A stretch of DNA of 64,000 nucleotides, taken from assembly GCF_000813745.1 (NCBI RefSeq), contig NZ_JWLC01000030.1, forward strand, positions 56,379-120,378, given 5' to 3'. This document shows positions 19,689-28,420 of the stretch, piece after piece. Under the pieces are notes generated by a model. That model was not told where the DNA came from, did no database searches, and saw only the letters and a program-made list of their open reading frames with translations. Source of the stretch: Leisingera sp. ANG-M1. Lineage in GTDB: Bacteria > Pseudomonadota > Alphaproteobacteria > Rhodobacterales > Rhodobacteraceae. Every line of letters starts with the position of its first letter. Positions within the stretch are counted from its first letter, which is position 1. The position numbers and the translations under genes were made by a program.

Positions 19689-19945
19689 GTTTTACCGCCC
19701 AAATCAAAGGGAAGGCAGCCACACTATGGCATATCCAGCGCATAAAACGCCTGGTCCGTGAAATGGCTGGTGCCGGGCAGCTTGCCTTGATTACCGTTGT
19801 CGAAATCGACTGCGGCGATCCTGACTGTCCGGGACCAGCCACACAAGTTACCATCCTGGGCCCGGATTTTGTCCGCCGGGGTTTCACCATCCATCTGCCG
19901 GTTCATGCGATCCGGGCGGCGGACCTTTCGGCAGTCCGGACCTAA
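19685..19945 (+). CDS. Conserved small protein of the zinc cluster
   Basis: An 86-residue protein starting with GTG that overlaps the hisI2 stop by 4 bp, so it is co-translated. It has a CGDPDCPG motif (two cysteines four apart) after a helical N-terminus and ends [12 protein letters not shown] recall similar small proteins beside COG0523 genes in alphaproteobacteria, but no function is established to my knowledge. A small zinc-handling or chaperone-partner role is a guess from context. It could also bind no metal. Confidence 0.65.
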   Translation: MSFTAQIKGKAATLWHIQRIKRLVREMAGAGQLALITVVEIDCGDPDCPGPATQVTILGPDFVRRGFTIHLPVHAIRAADLSAVRT

Positions 19946-20250
19946 GGACCAGACCAGCTCGCCCTAGGCCGTCCCTCAGGGCGGTCACCTTTGCAATCTG
20001 GTCAATGGCCGGCTGCGTCATCCGCTTGATGGTCACTGTGACGATCACGGACCGCAGAGAGTGGTTGAACAGTTGGGGCCTGCCACTGAGGCCCCGTGCG
20101 ACAAAAGGGCCCGGCGCACGGGTTTGCTGGGCGGCGAACTGGCAGGACAGGAGACGAAAGGGGTTTGACCTTGGAAATGCGGAAACTCTTCTTTGGCGCC
20201 GCATCCAGGAAGGGGCCAATCACTGAGAAACGGCAGTCGGCAAGCCAGCG
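19946..20250. other. Intergenic stretch without a gene
   Basis: About 300 bp between the zinc cluster and the LysR gene. Open frames on both strands are short and carry no recognisable motif or ribosome site. Confidence 0.5.
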
Positions 20251-21150
20251 TCAGTTTTGAACAACGTGTTCTCTGAGATGTTCCATGAACAGCCTGAGCG
20301 GCATCATGGAGCGGTATTCCCGGGGGAAATAGATATAGATGCCGGGGGTTCCTGCCAGATGGGTCTCCAGCACCGGCATCAATTTTCGCGACGCAATATC
20401 CTGCGCGACATAATCCCGGAACGTGTAAGCCAGCCCTAGCCCTTGGCGCGCCAGATCAATGGACGCCGGCAAAGTGTTGTTGATCAGGTTGCCTCGCACA
20501 TCAACTGAATAGACGCCTTCCTTCCCTTGGAATTCCCACGGCGCTATGCGCCCGGAGGAATGAAAGCGGTAGCGGATGCAATTGTGATGCAGAAGATCGC
20601 GCGGGGTGTCCGGCTCACCTTGACGGGCCAAGTAATCCGGGCTGCCCACAACCGCCAGCGCCATAGGCGGGGTCAGGCGGACCGCCACCATGTCCTGCGC
20701 GATCCGGTCGCCGATCCGGAACCCCGCGTGCAATCCTTCTTCAACAAGATCGGTCAGTGCGTCGCTGATGCAAAACTCCAGCTCGATTTCGGGGTAGGCG
20801 GCGCAAAAGGAGGGCAGGGCAGGGCTGACATATAGATCATAGACATGATCCGCCATCGCCAGCTTGAGTGCCCCGCGCGCTGCGTGCCCTGTCGTGCGGG
20901 CACTTTCCACCGCATCCGTCAGCTGGTCAAAGGCTGGCCCCGCCCCGCGGATCAGCGCCCGGCCTGCCTCGGTCAGGCTGACAGACCGGGTGGTGCGGAT
21001 AAACAGCGCTAGGCCCAGTTGTTCCTCCAGCGTTTTCAGCTGATGGCTCACGGTCGAGGGTTTGAGGTTCAGCGCATCGGCAGCCGCGCGCAGGCTGCCG
21101 TGGCGGGCAATGGCGGTGAACACTTCCAGCGTGGCAAGAGGCAGGCGCAT
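20251..21150 (-). CDS. LysR family transcriptional regulator
   Basis: A 299-residue LTTR of standard length. The N-terminal helix-turn-helix is LRAAADALNLKPSTVSHQLKTLEEQLG, recognisable in parts around residues 18-45, followed by TRSVSLTEAGRAL. The C-terminal part is a type-2 periplasmic-binding-like effector domain. It is divergent, by about 130 bp, from the five-gene hydrolase/SDR operon starting at 21280, and is its probable activator. Confidence 0.92.
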   Translation of the reverse strand: MRLPLATLEVFTAIARHGSLRAAADALNLKPSTVSHQLKTLEEQLGLALFIRTTRSVSLTEAGRALIRGAGPAFDQLTDAVESARTTGHAARGALKLAMADHVYDLYVSPALPSFCAAYPEIELEFCISDALTDLVEEGLHAGFRIGDRIAQDMVAVRLTPPMALAVVGSPDYLARQGEPDTPRDLLHHNCIRYRFHSSGRIAPWEFQGKEGVYSVDVRGNLINNTLPASIDLARQGLGLAYTFRDYVAQDIASRKLMPVLETHLAGTPGIYIYFPREYRSMMPLRLFMEHLREHVVQN

Positions 21151-21279
21151 TGGGACTCCTTCAGTGCGATTGGTAGATTTGATACACTAAAGAAGTGAAG
21201 GGGTGGGGAATTATCGCATGATGCTACGGGGATTAAGTTGGCGTCATCACGGCAACACCGATCCGGAAGAGACCACCCC

Positions 21280-22185
21280 ATGACCATTATCAATCTGCAA
21301 AACACCCCGTCGCGCAAAGGCGTGGCCGAGCGCACGGTTTCCTTTGACAGCAACGGCCACACTCTGAAGGGCACGCTATACACCCCCGAGACCGCCAAAG
21401 GGCCGCTGCCCGCCGCCATCGTGACCGGTGCCTGGACCACCGTCAAAGAGCAGATGCCCGGCACCTATGCCCGCGAGCTGGCCGCCCGGGGTTTTGCGGC
21501 CCTAGCGTTTGATTTCACCGGCTGGGGCGAGAGCGGCGGAACACCGCGCTACGTTGAAGACCCCGCCGCAAAGACCGCCGACATCCATGCCGCTGCTGCC
21601 TTCCTGGCAACGCTGCAAGACGTCGATGCAGGCCGCATCTCGGGCCTGGGGATCTGTGCCTCGTCGGGCTACATGGCCGCGGCTGTGGCGGATGACGATC
21701 ACCTGCAGAAGGCCGCTCTGGTTGCCCCATGGCTGCACGACCCGGAAATGGCCGAGGGCATCTACGGTGGAGCGGAGATGGCCGCAAATCTGATCGCCGC
21801 CAGCGAAGCCGGGAATGCCGCAGAAACCGTTCTGCTGGCAGCCAGCGCCACCGACGAAAACGCAGTCATGTATCAGGCCCCTTACTACACCGAAGAAGAC
21901 CGGGGCTTGATCCCGGCCTATGACAACAAATTCTCGGCGGCGTCCTGGAAACCCTGGCTGACCTATGATGCGCAGGCTTCAGCGGACCGTTTGACCAAGC
22001 CGATGCTGATGGTCGGCTCACCCTCCATCGCCCTGCCTGCCGGTGCCGCCGCCTATGAGGCCCGCACCAAGGCGCCGCTGGAAAAGCTCTGGCTGGGCGA
22101 GGACGTGACCCAGTTCGATTTCTACGACCGCAAGGACGCGGTCACAGCGGCGGCGGATGCCGTGGCTGACTTCCTGAACGCATGA
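21280..22185 (+). CDS. Alpha/beta hydrolase, YcjY/dienelactone-hydrolase-like
   Basis: A 301-residue alpha/beta hydrolase. The ATG at 21280 is the first reasonable start; an upstream TTG at 21238 is less likely. It has an N-terminal strand-rich part (GHTLKGTLYTPE), a PGTYARELAARGFAALAFDFTGWGESGG segment recognisable in pieces, and the nucleophile elbow GLGICASSGYMAAAV. In the elbow the usual serine position is cysteine (GxCxS), as I recall for YcjY-like proteins. It is first in an operon regulated by the divergent LysR. The substrate is unknown, probably an ester or lactone of a xenobiotic or quinone-type compound. Confidence 0.82.
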   Translation: MTIINLQNTPSRKGVAERTVSFDSNGHTLKGTLYTPETAKGPLPAAIVTGAWTTVKEQMPGTYARELAARGFAALAFDFTGWGESGGTPRYVEDPAAKTADIHAAAAFLATLQDVDAGRISGLGICASSGYMAAAVADDDHLQKAALVAPWLHDPEMAEGIYGGAEMAANLIAASEAGNAAETVLLAASATDENAVMYQAPYYTEEDRGLIPAYDNKFSAASWKPWLTYDAQASADRLTKPMLMVGSPSIALPAGAAAYEARTKAPLEKLWLGEDVTQFDFYDRKDAVTAAADAVADFLNA

Positions 22186-22196
22186 AAGGGCAGCCG

Positions 22197-23132
22197 ATGA
22201 AAACCCTGACCAAAGCCGCCGCACTTACTGCGGTTCTCATCGCCGGAGACGCAGCCATGGCCGGAACCCCTGAAGAGAACATCCAGGTTGTGCAGGACTT
22301 CTTTGCGGCCTACGGCGCAAACGACCTGGACGGGATTGCCGCCGTCATGGACGCAAACGTCCGCTGGCATATTCCCGGCCGCCATCCGCTGTCCGGCACC
22401 AAACAGGGCCGCGAGGAAGTAATGGACTTTTTCGTGCAGCTGGGCACGGCGGGTTTCAAGGCCGACCCGATCTACTTTGGCGCGGATGAAACGCATGTAG
22501 TCGACATTCACCGGGGCTGGTCCAACGCCGAGGGCAAGCCCAATGTGGATACGACATGGGCACTGGTCTACCGGATCGAGGAGGGCAAGATTGCCGAGGC
22601 CACCAACCTCAGCGCGGATCAGGATGCCGCCAATGCCTTCTTCCGCGCGCACTACGATCCGAAAGAAGCAAGCGCCGCAGCAAGCACCGCTGAAACCCAA
22701 GGGATCACAAACGCGGTCTACAGTTTCTTTGCCGCGGTGGACGCACGGGATTGGGATGGCACCCAGGCGCTGATGACCAATCCCTTCCATCTCGATTACT
22801 CCAGCTTCGGCGCCAGCCCCGGTGCGGATCTGCCCCCTGCAGACATCCTTGAGGGGTGGAAGGCCTTTCTGCCGGGCTTCGACGCAACACATCATCATCT
22901 GGGGCCGCTTGAGATCGAGGTGACCGGCGGCAACGCAACTGTGCGTACCTCTGTCATTGCAACGCATCAGATCGCAGGTGCCGAGGGCGGCGACACTTGG
23001 ACTGTCTACGGCGACTACGTTCTGAAACTGGTCCAGGGCAACGGCTGGAAACTGTCCTCCAACACCTTCCGCTTCAAGTTCCTGACAGGCAACACCGAAC
23101 TTCCGGCTCTTGCGCAGGCCAGGCTGAAGTAA
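22197..23132 (+). CDS. Exported protein with two SnoaL-like (NTF2-fold) domains
   Basis: A 311-residue protein starting at 22197, 11 bp after the hydrolase stop, with AAAGGG upstream. Residues 1-22 form a signal peptide ending DAAMAG. Two tandem NTF2/SnoaL-like domains follow. The first, about residues 26-150, has [22 protein letters not shown] and [11 protein letters not shown]. The second, about 165-300, has [20 protein letters not shown]. Duplicated SnoaL domains in one chain are uncommon. The role is unknown; catalysis or binding of a small cyclic substrate in the periplasm is plausible. Confidence 0.78.
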   Translation: MKTLTKAAALTAVLIAGDAAMAGTPEENIQVVQDFFAAYGANDLDGIAAVMDANVRWHIPGRHPLSGTKQGREEVMDFFVQLGTAGFKADPIYFGADETHVVDIHRGWSNAEGKPNVDTTWALVYRIEEGKIAEATNLSADQDAANAFFRAHYDPKEASAAASTAETQGITNAVYSFFAAVDARDWDGTQALMTNPFHLDYSSFGASPGADLPPADILEGWKAFLPGFDATHHHLGPLEIEVTGGNATVRTSVIATHQIAGAEGGDTWTVYGDYVLKLVQGNGWKLSSNTFRFKFLTGNTELPALAQARLK

Positions 23133-23142
23133 GGAGAGGGGC

Positions 23143-23799
23143 ATGAAACGCGCGCTTGTGACTGGTGCCAACCGGGGTATCGGGCTGGCGATTGCCAAAG
23201 GTCTGGCGAGGCAGGGCTACGAGGTCCTGATCGGATCCCGCAACCGTGCCGCGGGTGAGAAAGCGGCGAAACAGATCGGGGCCGCAGCGGTGGAACTGGA
23301 TGTGGCCGATCCGGCCAGCATTGCCCGCGCCGCGGAGCAGGCCGGGCCGGTGGATGTGCTGGTTAACAATGCCGGCATCCTTGGATCGGGCAGCCTGCTG
23401 GATGATCCGCAGGGGTTTGCCCAGTCGATAGCCGTCATGGTGCATGGCCCCTATCTTTTGATGCACCATCTGACCCCGCATATGGTTGCGCAGGGCTACG
23501 GCCGGGTGGTCAATGTCTCTTCAGGCTGGGGGGCGTTCTCGGACGGCGTCAACGGCCCGGCTGCTTACGGCGTTGCCAAGGCGGCTCTGAATGCGCTGAC
23601 CGTCGCAACAGCCCGCACCCTGCCAGACACCGTCAAAGTGAACGCCATGTGCCCTGGCTGGGTCCGGACCCGCATGGGCGGGATGGGCGCCAGCCGCTCA
23701 CCGGAAGAAGGCGCAGACACGGCCATCTGGCTGGCGTCCCTGGACGCCGCAGGCCCCACCGGCGGCTTTTTCCGCGACCGCAAACCGATTGAGTGGTGA
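23143..23799 (+). CDS. SDR family NAD(P)-dependent oxidoreductase
   Basis: A 218-residue short-chain dehydrogenase. [12 protein letters not shown] is the cofactor loop, [10 protein letters not shown] the NNAG motif, NVSSGWG carries the serine and [10 protein letters not shown] the YxxxK. It is shorter than classical SDRs (about 250), resembling carbonyl-reductase-like members with a short C-terminus ([12 protein letters not shown]). It is the third gene of the LysR-linked operon. Confidence 0.88.
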   Translation: MKRALVTGANRGIGLAIAKGLARQGYEVLIGSRNRAAGEKAAKQIGAAAVELDVADPASIARAAEQAGPVDVLVNNAGILGSGSLLDDPQGFAQSIAVMVHGPYLLMHHLTPHMVAQGYGRVVNVSSGWGAFSDGVNGPAAYGVAKAALNALTVATARTLPDTVKVNAMCPGWVRTRMGGMGASRSPEEGADTAIWLASLDAAGPTGGFFRDRKPIEW

Positions 23800-23804
23800 G
23801 AAGA

Positions 23805-24185
23805 ATGGATATGCACAGTTTCATCGCTGACTGGTTCGGACGTTTCGACCGGCTTGAACCCGTTGAGGCCTTCCTGGCCGACTTGCATCCGAACGTGGAT
23901 TGGGACATGCCGGACGCGGATCCGAACCTAGAAGGCCGTGCCCGCGTTCGCGCCTGGTGCGCAGGGGTTATGGACACATTTCAACGCCCGACGGAGCACC
24001 ATGTCACCGGTATTACTGCGGGCGGCAGCACAGCGTCTTTCAACGTGACCTTCCGCGCGCTCACACTCCGCGGCCGCACCATCGAAGCCCATGTCCGCGA
24101 GGATTGGCGTTTTGAAGCCCGGCCTAATGGCCGCCCGCTCATCACCCATTACTCTGCCCGCTTGCTTGAAGAGGCAAACTCATGA
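23805..24185 (+). CDS. SnoaL-like/NTF2-fold protein
   Basis: A 126-residue cytoplasmic single-domain SnoaL-like protein: FIADWFGRFDRLEPVEAFLADL, WDMPD and GRARVRAWCAGVMDTF. The ATG at 23805 lies 5 bp after the SDR stop, with GAGAAG upstream. Its stop overlaps the next start by 4 bp. It belongs to the same operon as the exported double-domain relative at 22197. The activity is not known. Confidence 0.78.
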   Translation: MDMHSFIADWFGRFDRLEPVEAFLADLHPNVDWDMPDADPNLEGRARVRAWCAGVMDTFQRPTEHHVTGITAGGSTASFNVTFRALTLRGRTIEAHVREDWRFEARPNGRPLITHYSARLLEEANS

Positions 24186-24784
24186 AGATCCTTGTTTTGA
24201 CCGCTCATCCGGATCTGAAAAGATCCCGCATCAACCGAGCCTGGTTCAATGCCTTGACCGAAGCCGAGGCTGTCACCGCCCGCGACCTTACTGCCGTCGG
24301 CGGTCCTGACATGCAGTTCGACACCGACGCTGAGCAAGCAATGCTTTTGGAACATGAACGCATCGTGTTTCAGTTTCCGTTCTACTGGTACTCTTCCCCG
24401 CCGGTGCTGAAAGCCTGGATGGATCAGGTGTTGTCTTATGGCTTCGCCTATGGCCCGGGCGGTGACAAGCTGAAGGGCCGCGAATTGCTGATCACTGTCT
24501 CAACTGGCGGCCCGGCGGACAGCTATCACGCAGGCGGTTATAACAACTTCACCGTTGATGAATTGCTGCGCCCGTTCCAGCAGACTGCACACCTGACCGG
24601 CATGACCTATCTGCGGCCTTTCGTGGCGCATGGCATGGCCCTTGCAACTGAAGAGCAGATCGATGCCAGCGTGCCAGAGATGCTGGTGCATCTGACCGAT
24701 CCGGAACTTGATCCGAAAATCAAGCAAGCCCGGTTGCTGAAGGCGCTGGCAGACGATCCTTCTAAGGCCGCAGCTGTTAGCTGA
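24182..24784 (+). CDS. NAD(P)H-dependent flavin oxidoreductase (quinone reductase family)
   Basis: A 200-residue flavodoxin-fold protein of the KefF/MdaB/NQO type, which reduces quinones by two electrons with FMN or FAD. Motifs are LVLTAHPDLKRSRINRAW, IVFQFPFYWYSSPPVLKAWMDQVL and ITVSTGGPADSYH. It is the last gene of the LysR-controlled operon and overlaps the gene before it by 4 bp. With the SDR, hydrolase and SnoaL proteins it suggests conversion of a reactive quinone or aldehyde. Confidence 0.87.
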   Translation: MKILVLTAHPDLKRSRINRAWFNALTEAEAVTARDLTAVGGPDMQFDTDAEQAMLLEHERIVFQFPFYWYSSPPVLKAWMDQVLSYGFAYGPGGDKLKGRELLITVSTGGPADSYHAGGYNNFTVDELLRPFQQTAHLTGMTYLRPFVAHGMALATEEQIDASVPEMLVHLTDPELDPKIKQARLLKALADDPSKAAAVS

Positions 24785-25060
24785 CCGCATAAAGTCGATC
24801 AGCCTGCGCACCCGGGCAGGCAGAAGGCGCCGGCTAGGGTAGACGGCTTGCATATCGCGGGGAGCGGGCTGCGCAATAGCAACGCTCACGTCCTGCAAAC
24901 CATCCCCGACCATGCCGCGCCGGGCAGCACCTGCAAGCGTGCCGAGGTGTCAACCTCGTGGGCGGCAATACGCGGTTTGATTTGGGTACCCGGTTGCATA
25001 AGCCACGGCTGGCGCGAGACCAGGGCCGGCAATTCTGCCGGCTGCTCTTGCGAAACGGAG
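24785..25060 (-). pseudogene. LysR regulator C-terminal remnant
   Basis: On the minus strand two frames carry pieces of a LysR effector domain. One has RIAAHEVDTSARLQVLPGAA. The other has VSVAIAQPAPRDMQAVYPSRR then LLPARVRRLIDFM, the classical LTTR end. A frameshift separates them and no DNA-binding domain remains. Confidence 0.65.
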
Positions 25061-25094
25061 TCATCGACTCTGTGCCCTGCCAGGAAGCCCTGGG

Positions 25095-25530
25095 ATGCCG
25101 AAGAGCTTCGGGCGCATCTCAAAAAAACTCTTGAGTGCCGAGGCGCACCAAGGCGGCCCTGTCATTGCCTTTCTGGAAAACCTGCTGCCGGACAATCAGG
25201 CGATACGTGGGCGCGTTGCCGCTCAGGTGCGCGCAGGCCGCACGGACGCATGGCACATGCTGGAGAAGATCGGGCGCGATTGCGTGGGAGCATTGCAGTT
25301 CGTCTCTGGTGGGGTCTCCGAGGTTGCCCCTCGAGGGAGAGCCCTTATGTGAGGCGCACATTGCGGATATGCTGAGCAACCTTGCCAGTGCTCCGCTTGG
25401 CTTGGACGAGGAAGACAACTTCCGCATTTCAATCGTAGGTGCGCAGGAGAAAACGGCTCTGCTGCGCCACGACGGCGCGTGTAGCCGCCTATCGGGGCTC
25501 ACCCCAACGACCCATAAGCGAGTTGTCTTA
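25095..25530 (+). pseudogene. HipA toxin kinase N-terminal remnant, frameshifted
   Basis: The first frame reads FLENLLPDNQAIRGRVAAQV and IGRDCVGALQF. Near 25312 the frame shifts and continues with ASAPLGLDEEDNFRISIVGAQ then EKTALLRHDG and a TPTTH-like end. These are the N-terminal subdomain and first kinase motifs of HipA. The catalytic core after TPTTH is missing, so no active kinase can be made. Confidence 0.78.
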
Positions 25531-25692
25531 TTTTCGTTCACGGTTTCCTCGTGGGGCCAATAGGGTCTGAGGATCTACATTCAAAGCACGCGTCAAGCGC
25601 TCCGAAATGTCGGGGGATACCGAGGACTTTGCCAGTTCAATCTCGCTGATGTAGCTGCGGTCTATGCCTGCTGACAGCGCAAGGCCGTTACC
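25528..25692 (-). pseudogene. XRE-family HTH fragment
   Basis: A minus-strand frame of about 55 codons reads LALSAGIDRSYISEIELAKS and VSPDISERLTRALNVDP before a stop at 25528. This is the recognition helix and C-terminal part of an XRE regulator. The N-terminal helices are missing and it abuts the integrase fragment on the other strand. Confidence 0.65.
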
Positions 25693-25809
25693 GGTCACTC
25701 AGGCGTTGAGATGTTGAAAAAATACGGTGTGCCGATCCGGCAGAGAGAGCTGGCTAAACGCGCTCAAGAGGCAAGAAATCAAATGGAACGGATCACGATC
25801 GAAACGTGA
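25678..25809 (+). pseudogene. Tyrosine integrase C-terminal remnant
   Basis: The frame reads VTGHSGVEMLKKYGVPIRQRE and ends KRAQEARNQMERITIET. The GH...KYG pattern is the histidine/tyrosine end of a tyrosine recombinase. An in-frame stop lies directly upstream, so only about 43 codons survive. It lies 66 bp outside the left attachment site and points to an older integration near this tRNA. Confidence 0.6.
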
Positions 25810-25875
25810 AAGTTTCAACGCTTGTTTCAAAATGCGCAGTGGAGGAGAAGGGCAATGACACAAGTCATTGAATTT

Positions 25876-25925
25876 TTTGGAGGCGAGTACCGGAATCGAA
25901 CCGGTGTACACGGATTTGCAATCCG
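25876..25925. repeat. Left attachment site (tRNA-Cys 3' fragment)
   Basis: Fifty bases identical to 47085-47134, carrying the anticodon arm, T arm and acceptor 3' end of tRNA-Cys on the minus strand. The 5' part of the tRNA is absent, so this copy is the displaced crossover half and not a functional tRNA. Confidence 0.95.
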
Positions 25926-25938
25926 TGAAATATGGGTT

Positions 25939-26060
25939 TCATAAGTGAACATAGAAGACCATATTCCTAGTATTACCCTTGAAAATAAGGGGTTTTGTGA
26001 TTATTGCTGAACATAGAAACACCTCCTTACGCTCGCGATTCATGAGACTAAAAAGAGACT
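25939..26060 (+). repeat. Left arm-type repeats of the tRNA-Cys integrase
   Basis: TCATAAGTGA at 25939, CTGAACATAG at 26007 and a 26-bp block at 26035-26060 containing GAGACT-AAAAA-GAGACT. All three recur in the same orientation near the right end (47066, 46983 and 47012-47037; the 26-bp block differs at one base). The block ends 3 bp before the integrase start, so integrase binding here could also regulate its gene. Confidence 0.75.
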
Positions 26061-26063
26061 GAA

Positions 26064-27179
26064 ATGAAGCTGCGGCTGACCGACATGGCGATCAAGAAGC
26101 TGTCTCTTCCCGAGAAGGGGCAAGTGACCCATTGGGATGAAGTCATGCCAGGATTTGGCTTGCGATGCTCAACAAAGAGCAAGTCTTTCGTGGTCATGTA
26201 CGGAGAAAAACGTCGCCTCAAGACGTTGGGCCGTTACCCAAGCCTGTCCCTGTCTGATGCACGTGCGCAGGCCAAGCGCTTCTTCGTTGAGGTGGAAGGT
26301 GAAGAAGATGCGTCTTCTCGAGAGGCTGTACTATTCGAAGATGCCAAGAAGCGTTTCCTCAGCGACTGCGAAAAGCGCAACAAGCCGCGCACGATAGCTG
26401 ACTATACTCGGCTATTGAATAGACATTTCAATTTCAAAGAGGATGTTCAGGACGTCACGCGCAAGCAAGTGATGGAGGTGGTGTCCGGCTTGTCAGGTAC
26501 ACCATCAGAGCAATCTCATGCCTATGTAGCCATCCGAACCATGATGAACTGGTGTGTGCGGCATGGCCTCATTGAACATTCGGTCGTGCCCCCGATGAAG
26601 CAGACGATGAAGGCTCGAGATCGCGTGTTGAGTGAAGATGAGCTCAAGCAAGTGTATCTGCGTGCTTTGGAGACCCCTTTCCCATTTGGGCCGATTGTAC
26701 AGCTCTTGATCCTAACCGGTCAGAGACGCACTGAAATCGGGCTTCTGCGCAAGTCTTGGATCAATGGGGATGAAGTGACGTTCCCAGAAGGTTTTGCCAA
26801 GAACAAGCGAGAACACCGCATCCCCTTATCGCCTTTGGCTCAAAAAGTAGTGTCAAATCTGCCGGATACTGGTGACTTGCTGTTCCCTGCCGCCACTGAC
26901 CCCGAAAAGCCGTTTTCTACATGGGCCTGGCACAAAGCGAGATTTGATGAAGGGGTAGAGGGCGTTGCTCCTTACACCCTTCATGATCTGCGGCGCACTT
27001 TTGCTACCATACACGCCAAGATCGGCACACCGATTCACGTAACTGAAAAACTCTTGAACCATGTCACGGGAACCATCAGTGGGGTTGCTGCCGTCTACAA
27101 TCGGCATTCCTATTTTGAAGAGATGCGAGACGCTGCAAGCCGGTATGAGCTACTGCTTCAAGAGCTCATCAAAGATTAA
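26064..27179 (+). CDS. Tyrosine-type site-specific integrase, P4-like, of the island
   Basis: A 371-residue integrase. The N-terminal arm-binding domain (about residues 1-75) has LTDMAIKKLSLPEKGQ and PGFGLRCSTKSKSFVV. A SAM-like core-binding domain is around 90-185. The catalytic domain has the first arginine in TGQRRTEIGLL, the lysine in KNKREHRIPL, HxxR in LHDLRRTFAT, the histidine in LLNHVTG and the tyrosine in AVYNRHSY. All catalytic residues are present. It lies just inside the left attachment site and reads into the island, so it is the enzyme that inserts and excises the island at tRNA-Cys. Confidence 0.93.
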   Translation: MKLRLTDMAIKKLSLPEKGQVTHWDEVMPGFGLRCSTKSKSFVVMYGEKRRLKTLGRYPSLSLSDARAQAKRFFVEVEGEEDASSREAVLFEDAKKRFLSDCEKRNKPRTIADYTRLLNRHFNFKEDVQDVTRKQVMEVVSGLSGTPSEQSHAYVAIRTMMNWCVRHGLIEHSVVPPMKQTMKARDRVLSEDELKQVYLRALETPFPFGPIVQLLILTGQRRTEIGLLRKSWINGDEVTFPEGFAKNKREHRIPLSPLAQKVVSNLPDTGDLLFPAATDPEKPFSTWAWHKARFDEGVEGVAPYTLHDLRRTFATIHAKIGTPIHVTEKLLNHVTGTISGVAAVYNRHSYFEEMRDAASRYELLLQELIKD

Positions 27180-27517
27180 GGGATGAAAGAATGAGTAGGC
27201 TAGGCTTGCTCCATCTCTGCAGCGACGCCATTCAAATTTCAAATCTTCTGATGCCATCCAACTGTTTGTTAGTAAACTATATTTCCAGACTTTGAATGAG
27301 TCTGTGATGCTTGCTGACGCTTGGATGCGCACAGGGGTGCAAAATTTTCTTCGCAGCGATCCTTGAATTTTTCCCGACGCCTTCGCATCTCTTTAACACG
27401 AGATGTTATTTTCATAGAGGCTCTGAACCTACGCAACTCACCCCCAAAAAACTCCCGAGCCTCGAACCTAGCTATGCTGACTGTTGGCGAGTCAGCATCC
27501 ATATCATGGAGACTTCA
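27180..27517. other. Intergenic stretch without a convincing gene
   Basis: About 340 bp between the integrase and the PadR-like gene. A 77-codon minus-strand frame (27269-27502) is arginine-rich but has no ribosome site or known motif. Otherwise nothing is seen. Confidence 0.4.
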
Positions 27518-27937
27518 ATGTCTGTCTTTCCAATCTCACTAACTAAAATCTCCCGTCCTAACACATCCCCCACAAAATACTTGGCTCAAAGGCTACTGGG
27601 TTCTTTCGAGCAACCGCTTCTAGCTGCCGTTGTAAAGCTAGGACCAGATGCTTATAGCTCAGCGCTTGCAATATTCTTGTCTGAAAATCTAAATCGGACT
27701 GTAACTGTTGGCCAGGTTTCCAGAAGCCTAAATCGGCTCAAAAAAATGGGAATCTTGGACAGTAAACGCTGCTTGCCAGAAGTAAGGCAAAAAGGGCAGC
27801 GTTCGCGTGCTGTGTATTTCTTGACGGAACACGGCCAAACGTTCTTTCAATCCCTCATTGATGAAAACAAGGAGACATCGACCAGAAACAATCCCCTCAC
27901 GTCTCGTGAAACCCCTGTGAAAACTAACCCCGCGTAA
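27518..27937 (+). CDS. PadR-like winged-helix transcriptional regulator
   Basis: A 139-residue protein. The central winged helix (about residues 25-100) reads LGSFEQPLLAAVVKLGPDAY, TVGQVSRSLNRLKKMGILDS and a wing ending RAVYFLTEHGQTFF, the PadR pattern. It lacks the long C-terminal dimerisation helix of many PadR proteins and ends in a polar tail. The ATG at 27518 has GGAGA just upstream; 27506 is an alternative. It probably controls nearby island genes; the target is unknown. Confidence 0.7.
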   Translation: MSVFPISLTKISRPNTSPTKYLAQRLLGSFEQPLLAAVVKLGPDAYSSALAIFLSENLNRTVTVGQVSRSLNRLKKMGILDSKRCLPEVRQKGQRSRAVYFLTEHGQTFFQSLIDENKETSTRNNPLTSRETPVKTNPA

Positions 27938-27992
27938 TCGCCGAAGGCGCATTTCGCGCCTTCATTATAAATTTTTTATAGGAAGGACGAAT

Positions 27993-28283
27993 ATGAGCCT
28001 TACTCTAAATGTAGAACGCCGGTCAATAAAATGGCCTCCAAAACTCTACCGCAATCTTCTGGCGTGTGTCATTCCGAAGCAGAGCTTTCGCGATGACTAT
28101 GGTCACTATGTAGACGAATACCGCGAGAAATATGCTGGTGGGAATACAAAAAAAGATAAGAGCAAAGCCGTGGCATGGCTTGCTCTTACCTTCTTGAACG
28201 AATTTATCCGCGCCAGCTTAGACCCTGCACGTGCATTCTTCGTTCAGCTTGCAATTGCGATCATCATCGCATCGATCATTTAA
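27993..28283 (+). CDS. Hypothetical protein with C-terminal membrane helix
   Basis: A 96-residue protein following GGAAGGA. The N-terminal 70 residues are basic and polar (YGHYVDEYREKYAGG), and the C-terminal ~20 residues (FFVQLAIAIIIASII) form one membrane helix. This is a tail-anchored layout. No family is recognised. It lies 55 bp after the PadR-like gene and before a strong hairpin, so the two may form one unit. Confidence 0.55.
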   Translation: MSLTLNVERRSIKWPPKLYRNLLACVIPKQSFRDDYGHYVDEYREKYAGGNTKKDKSKAVAWLALTFLNEFIRASLDPARAFFVQLAIAIIIASII

Positions 28284-28302
28284 ACACTCATGATGTCTCT
28301 GG

Positions 28303-28325
28303 GCGCGCCACTTTTGGTGGCGCGC
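28303..28325 (+). terminator. Strong hairpin after the tail-anchored gene
   Basis: GCGCGCCAC-TTTTG-GTGGCGCGC is a perfect 9-bp stem 20 bp after the stop at 28283. No long T run follows, but its strength and position suggest transcript ending or 3' protection. Confidence 0.6.
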
Positions 28326-28420
28326 TCAAGCAATTTGCAAAAATATTATTACCATGTGAGGTTTCTTTACGCAACATTATTCCACTTATTTGGTTGAGGC
28401 CTGCCATCTAAACAGTACCG

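Noticed and set aside
24500..24913. 137-codon minus-strand frame
   Set aside because: Only the N-terminal part is a LysR remnant; the rest is antisense to the flavin oxidoreductase gene.
27269..27502. 77-codon minus-strand frame divergent from the PadR-like gene
   Set aside because: Arginine-rich, without a ribosome site or motif; not enough to call a gene.
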